NCBI GenBank assembly: GCA_014874305.1
Contig: JACWAO010000094.1
Location: forward strand, 1-10,136
From: Candidatus Colwelliibacteriota bacterium
GTDB taxonomy: Bacteria > Patescibacteriota > Minisyncoccia > UBA6257 > Colwellbacteraceae
Length of the DNA: 10,136 nt
Direction: 5' to 3'
Of the stretch, positions 6,798 to 10,136 are shown piece by piece. The stretch's first letter is position 1. Each line of letters opens with the position of its first letter. Below the pieces are notes generated by a model that worked only from the letters and a program-made list of their open reading frames with translations, made no database searches and had not been told where the DNA came from. A program made the position numbers and the translations under genes.

Positions 6798-6871
6798 GCC
6801 CTTCGACTCGCTTGGTACACCAAAGCTTATAAGCGGAGGCGACTTTTACTCGCTCAGGGCAGGCCCTTCGA
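6792..6871. repeat. Pair of 15-bp direct repeats (gggcaRgcccttcga)
   Basis: The sequences gggcaagcccttcga (6792-6806) and gggcaggcccttcga (6857-6871) differ at one base and are 65 bp apart. A related ctcgct stretch is close to each (6808-6812 region and 6849-6856). I recognise this style of element (ctcgctcagggca-gcccttcga) from intergenic regions of candidate-phyla genomes. That it belongs to a dispersed family in this genome is inference. Confidence 0.6.
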
Positions 6872-6872
6872 T

Positions 6873-6907
6873 CGTGGATCCCGAATCGTGAAACGTGGAT
6901 CGTGTTC
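6873..6907. repeat. Left heptad array, consensus CGTGRAW, about 5 units
   Basis: Five consecutive 7-bp units run without a gap: cgtggat, cccgaat, cgtgaaa, cgtggat, cgtgttc. Their consensus is the reverse complement of the right-hand array at 6912-6981. Bases 6876-6895 pair with 6959-6978 at 18 of 20 positions, so the two arrays can form a long hairpin or cruciform. Confidence 0.75.
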
Positions 6908-6911
6908 CAAG

Positions 6912-6981
6912 TTTCATGCTTCAAGATTCACGTTTAACGGTGCGCGGTTCAAGGTTCGCGTTTCACGATTCACGATCCGTC
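6912..6981. repeat. Right heptad array, consensus NTTCACG, about 9-10 units
   Basis: Ten 7-bp steps keep register from 6912. Units such as attcacg occur at 6926-6932 and 6968-6974, with variants tttcacg (6961), gttcaag (6947), gttcgcg (6954), cttcaag (6919) and tttcatg (6912). Units at 6933, 6940 and 6975 are more degenerate. The array ends 37 bp before the pth start codon. Its strand symmetry with the left array suggests RNA or DNA secondary structure, or paired protein-binding sites. Confidence 0.78.
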
Positions 6982-7018
6982 TTGCATTACCCTTAAACTA
7001 TGCTTAATCTAAATACCA

Positions 7019-7537
7019 ATGCGCTATAAATTGATAGTCGGGCTGGGAAACCCGGGCAAGGAGTACGTTAACACTTATCACAATGCCGGGTTTATAGCGC
7101 TTAATTTTTTAACTGGAGACGGGAGGTATAAAAAGCATGGGCTCTTCGAGTACGTAAAATCGGGGGTGGTGGTGTTTGTAAAGCCCCTGACTTATATGAA
7201 CGAGTCCGGCGCGGCCGTTTCCCAAGCCCTGCGTTTCTTTAAAAAAGAAGCGGGTGATCTTTTGATCATACACGACGATACGGATATACCGCTTGGCGAG
7301 CGTAGATTGTCTTGTAATCGCGGATCGGCCGGACACAACGGGGTAAAATCAATAATAGAAAGTCTGGGGACGAAGGAGTTCTGCAGACTCAGGATAGGGA
7401 TACGTCTTCCGGAACATAATGGGAAAGCCGGTGAGGTGGTACTGCGAAAAATACGCCGATCGGAACGCGTTGTTATCGAGAAAGCGATAAAAAACTCCGC
7501 GGATGAACTCGGTATTATACCCTCCTCCGCGAGCTAG
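7019..7537 (+). CDS. pth: Peptidyl-tRNA hydrolase
   Basis: Pth frees tRNA from peptidyl-tRNA that drops off the ribosome. The 172-residue protein shows GLGNPG (8-13) with N11, the catalytic histidine in YHNAGF (H21), KPLTYMNESG (55-64) with N61, HDDTDIPLGE (85-94) with D86, and GSAGHNGVKSI (102-112) with H106/N107. These correspond to the known active-site residues of the E. coli enzyme (N10, H20, N68, D93, H113, N114). Its length is slightly short for the family (about 190). The ATG at 7019 has no Shine-Dalgarno sequence and is preceded by AT-rich sequence with a weak promoter-like pair. The gene is divergent from lepB and convergent with the pilM-pilN fusion; the two stop codons share the bases ctag (7534-7537). 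Confidence 0.97.
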   Translation: MRYKLIVGLGNPGKEYVNTYHNAGFIALNFLTGDGRYKKHGLFEYVKSGVVVFVKPLTYMNESGAAVSQALRFFKKEAGDLLIIHDDTDIPLGERRLSCNRGSAGHNGVKSIIESLGTKEFCRLRIGIRLPEHNGKAGEVVLRKIRRSERVVIEKAIKNSADELGIIPSSAS

Positions 7538-9024
7538 TTTAGGCTTTTAAGAACAAAGTTTATGGTAAAAGACACCCCGCCGTTTAATCCGGTAGTAATG
7601 CTTGAGAACGGAAGGTCTAGGGATTCTAATTCAGGAAGGGCGGCTAGATCATCCTTAAACGACAGAGCGCTCGCCTGACTGGATGCCGTGCCGGAGATTA
7701 CGCCGGCTTGTCCTATTCCGTTAAAAGAAACCCTTTGTATATTTATGGAAAGCTGGTCAGCGGACGCCCCTATTCCGGATAGCACGTTAGAGTATTTTTG
7801 GGAGGTGTTCCTCGCTTCTTCGTTCGCGGCAACAAGATTGTTAAAATCAGCGGCCTGCGACTGCAAGCTAGCAAGAGCGGCGGCGACGTCCGCGGGATTA
7901 GCGAAAGTATTCGAGACCACCATGGCGGAAAGGCGGTTCACGAACAAGAGAGAGGCTATGAAAAGGAATAGGATAAATCCGAAAACTGCGGTCAAGATGT
8001 TTTTCCAGGTGATCCCGAACTGCAGTATCTTGTGTTCCCTAAAGAGCTCAAATCCGCTCGGGCCGCTCAAGTCTATTTCGGCATCGTCCTCTTTTCTTAT
8101 GGCTCCGCGTTTGGCCGCGCCTAAAAGAACGCTTGCTTTTAGGGCGGGAACGAGTTTGACCGAAAGATCTGGATGGTTCTTATTTATCTCCTCCGACATC
8201 CTGTCTCCAAGTTGTTCTGTGACTATAATTACGCTTTTAACGCGGCTCACAGCGTTTCGGCCCGCGTAAAAATTGATCATCTGCTGAAGCCCAAGGTCCA
8301 TTTCTTTCAAAACGCCTTCGACGGTCAGGGCGCCGTCCGCCGTCGACCATGGAAAAAAGTAGTTGAAATACAGGCTTCCGCTCTCGGTGAGTATCATATT
8401 TATTCCGCCGGAGACAGCGTGAATCACGACCTGCGGATCTTTCAGGCTTAAAATTCCGCTTGATCTAAGGCACCTTATTAGGCTAAGACTCGAGAACTCC
8501 ACGGTGGCTATTCCAAAATTAGCCTGTTTAAGAACGTCTGAAAACTCGTCTACTATGGTTTTCTGCAAAAAAGCTCCCAAAAATTTAATTCGTCCGTCAT
8601 TATTTATTCCGTCTTCTATTCTCTGCCATCCGGAATAGGCTTGATCGAAATCTATGGGAGAAATCATCCGTAGGTTAAGGTCGGTTGTTTCTTTCAGATC
8701 TCCTTTAGCAAACGCCGGAACGTCAAAGGCCTGAACATAAACGATAGTTGATGGCAGTGATAAAACTACGTTTACCACTTCTTCGTCTTCGCGGATTTGT
8801 TTGCGCAGTTCCTTTAAGGCGGCGATAAGATTTGTCCTGTCTTTGATTCTCCCTTGTTCGACTATGCCCGGAGGAAGACGTAATAACGCATTTTTATTAA
8901 GAAACTCCTTGCCCGCCAACTCTAGATATTGCAGGGCAAAGTCTTCTATGACCAATCCCCCTACTACCGGAGATGGAACCAAAAAGATTTCTATTTTTTT
9001 AAAAAAAGATTTAAGTTTATCCAT
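7534..9024 (-). CDS. PilM-PilN fusion, type IV pilus inner-membrane platform protein
   Basis: PilM (cytoplasmic, actin-like) and PilN (membrane, with a periplasmic ferredoxin-like domain) normally form one complex aligning the pilus motor with the envelope. Here both appear in one 496-residue chain: a PilM-like domain (about 15-310), a single membrane segment (341-363) after a short linker, then a helical stretch likely to coil (about 378-412) and a PilN-like alpha/beta domain (413-496, with GVISGTASS and the repeated beta-alpha pattern). The topology fits PilM inside, PilN outside. The usual ATP-site motifs are eroded: GLVIEDFALQYLEL (23-36) replaces the G-x-D-I-G phosphate motif, VIHAVSGGINMIL (200-212) replaces the second DIG motif, and the glycine-rich adenosine motif is not apparent. 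The gene starts 9 nt after the pilin-like gene, without a Shine-Dalgarno sequence but with A-rich first codons. The fold assignment is from pattern only. Confidence 0.8.
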   Translation of the reverse strand: MDKLKSFFKKIEIFLVPSPVVGGLVIEDFALQYLELAGKEFLNKNALLRLPPGIVEQGRIKDRTNLIAALKELRKQIREDEEVVNVVLSLPSTIVYVQAFDVPAFAKGDLKETTDLNLRMISPIDFDQAYSGWQRIEDGINNDGRIKFLGAFLQKTIVDEFSDVLKQANFGIATVEFSSLSLIRCLRSSGILSLKDPQVVIHAVSGGINMILTESGSLYFNYFFPWSTADGALTVEGVLKEMDLGLQQMINFYAGRNAVSRVKSVIIVTEQLGDRMSEEINKNHPDLSVKLVPALKASVLLGAAKRGAIRKEDDAEIDLSGPSGFELFREHKILQFGITWKNILTAVFGFILFLFIASLLFVNRLSAMVVSNTFANPADVAAALASLQSQAADFNNLVAANEEARNTSQKYSNVLSGIGASADQLSINIQRVSFNGIGQAGVISGTASSQASALSFKDDLAALPELESLDLPFSSITTGLNGGVSFTINFVLKSLN

Positions 9025-9033
9025 GTATCAAAA

Positions 9034-9474
9034 TTAGAGCGGTATTTCTCCAAAAGAGCGCACGCTTACCAGCCCGGTAGTTTGATCTACCCCTACTACA
9101 GCCTCTATCTTGCTTTCTCTACTGCCGGCACTGCCTATAGAATCTATCGTGACTATGTAATTATTGTTGGTTATCGTAACCTGAGCGCTCGATTGAGAAT
9201 CAACGGTAATAGTATAACTGCTCGGACAGGTATTAGAAAGAACGCACCCTCTTTGAATCAGAGTTATCGCGTCATTAGCGCCGGTTTCCGCGGCGGAGAG
9301 CGCCTTAGCCGACAGCCTGGCTCCTAAAACCGAGTTGTTTAAAGCAACAGCGACGATCGATCCAACTACGGCTATGACTATAAGTATCCCCGATATAAGC
9401 AAAACGACCGGCATGCTGGCCTGACCGTTTTCATCTTTGAACCTTCGTCTATAAGTTTTACGGTTTTTGAGCAT
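9034..9474 (-). CDS. Pilin-like (PilX/TadE-type) membrane protein
   Basis: This 146-residue protein has a short basic N-terminus (KNRKTYRRRFKDENG), then a hydrophobic helix (about 22-46) following GQASMPVV, then AKALSAAETGANDAI (56-70) and a small extracytoplasmic beta-rich domain with a cysteine pair (C77, C83). The basic leader ending in Gly, the long hydrophobic helix and the AAETGA stretch resemble PilX-like minor pilins and TadE-like pseudopilins. However, the glutamate usually at position +5 after the cleavage Gly is absent (Pro-22 falls there if cleavage follows G17). Whether a prepilin peptidase processes it is therefore unclear. The gene sits 23 nt after the GWAW-repeat gene and 9 nt before the pilM-pilN fusion, which supports a pilus-related role. 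No family name is certain. Confidence 0.72.
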   Translation of the reverse strand: MLKNRKTYRRRFKDENGQASMPVVLLISGILIVIAVVGSIVAVALNNSVLGARLSAKALSAAETGANDAITLIQRGCVLSNTCPSSYTITVDSQSSAQVTITNNNYIVTIDSIGSAGSRESKIEAVVGVDQTTGLVSVRSFGEIPL

Positions 9475-9497
9475 AAAACAAAAACAAGTCTAAAAAT

Positions 9498-10136
9498 TTA
9501 AGGGCTCCAATTAACCACCACGCTGGTTATGGATGGCGTTCCCGTGGCATTGGCCGATTTCGTCAGATAAACTATGTAGCGGTAGTAGCGTTTGCTGTTC
9601 GCGTAGCAGGCCGTTATAGGAGTAGGAATCCCCGGTCCCGTCGGGGTGTAGTAAGAGTTCGACGTGCCGTCGGGGCCTATGAAATCACCGTCGCAGGATG
9701 AGCTGTTACAAGCGTTGCTGGAACACGTTCCTCCCCAGGTGGCGCTTGAGGATGTTGCCGTTGCCAGCTGAAACTTGACGCTGGTTCCCGTCGGCAGTGT
9801 GCCGTTCCACATAATCGAGTTATAAGTCGTTCCGCTTGATCCGGTGTCGAATGTGGACGATTCCAGCCACCCCGAGGCCTGCGGAGACCAAACGGTGGTC
9901 ACTAAGTAACTTACCGTGCCGCAGGTATTGGTATTATCGCAGTTGAAGCTCAGCCAGCCGATATTGTCATTCCATGCCCAGCCCTGAAAGTTTCCGTAAG
10001 AGTCGATCGTAACTTCATAAGTAGAACTCGCGGGACATATCCAGGTTGAGCCGTTCCATGTCGAACCGCCGCTGTTATTTCCGCAAAAACTTATCCATCC
10101 GATATTGTCGTTCCATGCCCAGCCGGCCAGGTTGCC
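9498..10136 (-). CDS. Partial GWAW-repeat surface protein (5' end beyond window)
   Basis: The frame is open from the stop at 9498-9500 to the right edge, giving the last 212 residues of a longer protein. The GTG at 9902 is not the start, since coding clearly continues upstream. Two repeats of the type GWAWNDNIGW(I/L)SF occur at residues 5-17 and 52-64 of the visible part, 47 residues apart. A Ser/Thr/Gly-rich C-terminal domain follows (about 83-212), with SIMWNGTLPTGTSVKFQLAT, GPDGTSNSYYTPTGP, RYYRYIVYL and a closing VVVNWSP. Numerous cysteines suggest disulfides and an extracellular location. I recognise the repeat and the C-terminal domain from proteins common in Parcubacteria-type genomes, but no function is established. 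It is the first visible gene of an operon with the pilin-like and pilM-pilN genes, so a pilus-associated or secreted surface role is plausible. Confidence 0.82.
   Translation of the reverse strand, partial: GNLAGWAWNDNIGWISFCGNNSGGSTWNGSTWICPASSTYEVTIDSYGNFQGWAWNDNIGWLSFNCDNTNTCGTVSYLVTTVWSPQASGWLESSTFDTGSSGTTYNSIMWNGTLPTGTSVKFQLATATSSSATWGGTCSSNACNSSSCDGDFIGPDGTSNSYYTPTGPGIPTPITACYANSKRYYRYIVYLTKSANATGTPSITSVVVNWSP
9958..10124. repeat. Intragenic 141-bp-period repeat encoding GWAWNDNIGW
   Basis: The 26-bp stretches at 9958-9983 and 10099-10124 differ at a single base (9969 versus 10110) and are offset by 141 bp, or 47 codons. They encode the two GWAWNDNIGW motifs. Sequence between the copies is much less conserved. 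More units probably lie beyond the window edge. Confidence 0.8.

Larger units (their letters stand above)
6709..7018. other. Divergent 310-bp intergenic region between lepB and pth
   Basis: I find no supportable gene here. An open frame on the plus strand (6789-7007) is made of repeat sequence and resembles no known protein. From left to right the region holds the lepB leader and candidate promoter (6709-6797), a pair of 15-bp repeats (6792-6806, 6857-6871), a short palindrome gcttataagc (6825-6834), two opposed heptad arrays (6873-6907, 6912-6981), and a short AT-rich stretch before pth (6982-7018) with a weak promoter-like pair, TTGCAT (6982-6987) and TAATCT (7005-7010), 17 bp apart. Confidence 0.7.

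Noticed and set aside
6873..6981. CRISPR array
   Set aside because: Repeat units are 7 bp, contiguous, degenerate and without spacers.
6789..7007. A 72-codon open frame in the lepB-pth intergenic region
   Set aside because: It consists of the 15-bp repeats and the heptad arrays; the RF-rich composition is a by-product of the repeats, and there is no start context.
6709..7018. tRNA or other known RNA gene in the intergenic region
   Set aside because: I found no cloverleaf, TTCRANNC arm with matching acceptor, or known riboswitch core; the gttcaag/gttcgcg strings are heptad variants, not T-arms.
7688..8269. A 193-codon open frame on the plus strand opposite the pilM-pilN fusion
   Set aside because: It is a shadow of a well-supported gene and shows no motif.
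9498..9902. A complete small gene starting at GTG 9902
   Set aside because: The same frame continues without a stop to the window edge and encodes two GWAW repeats, so this is only the C-terminal part of a larger gene.

Overview
The window looks like chromosome from a Candidate Phyla Radiation (Patescibacteria) bacterium, most likely Parcubacteria-like. This is inferred from gene content and style, not from a marker-gene phylogeny. The signs are a compact layout with 1-nt overlaps, a FtsZ with a lysine-rich N-terminus, a PilM-PilN fusion, a surface protein with GWAWNDNIGW repeats, a lone small SpeD, and intergenic 'gggcaagcccttcga' elements. UGA is not needed as a sense codon in any gene. There is no sign of phage, plasmid, IS or CRISPR.

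Layout. A plus-strand SIMPL-domain membrane-anchored protein (40-789) converges on a minus-strand speD (810-1202 or 1214), with a hairpin between them. Next, on the minus strand and transcribed from about 6770 down to 1378, is a tightly packed seven-gene operon: lepB, hisS, HIT, rpsU, ybeY, ftsA, ftsZ. It has a plausible promoter at 6769-6797 and ends in a strong hairpin at 1329-1356. A 310-bp intergenic region (6709-7018) separates lepB from the divergent pth. It holds two degenerate 7-bp tandem arrays in opposite orientation and a pair of 15-bp repeats. pth (7019-7537) converges on a minus-strand pilus or surface operon, and the two final stop codons share one CTAG. That operon reads, from its 5' side, a partial GWAW-repeat surface protein (runs off the right edge), a pilin-like protein, and a PilM-PilN fusion.

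How the genes work together. The central operon joins protein export (LepB), translation (HisRS, bS21), ribosome maturation (YbeY), and the division ring with its membrane anchor (FtsZ, FtsA). This would tie division to growth in one transcript. Pth also serves translation by recycling peptidyl-tRNA. The right-hand operon supplies the inner-membrane platform and candidate substrates of a type IV pilus-like system. The SIMPL protein and SpeD stand alone. Almost none of the starts has a Shine-Dalgarno sequence, while several have adenine-rich early codons.

The best candidates for something not well described are the inverted heptad arrays upstream of pth and lepB, the solitary SpeD with a possibly leaderless GTG start, the PilM domain that has lost recognisable ATP-site motifs, and the pilin-like/GWAW pair beside it.
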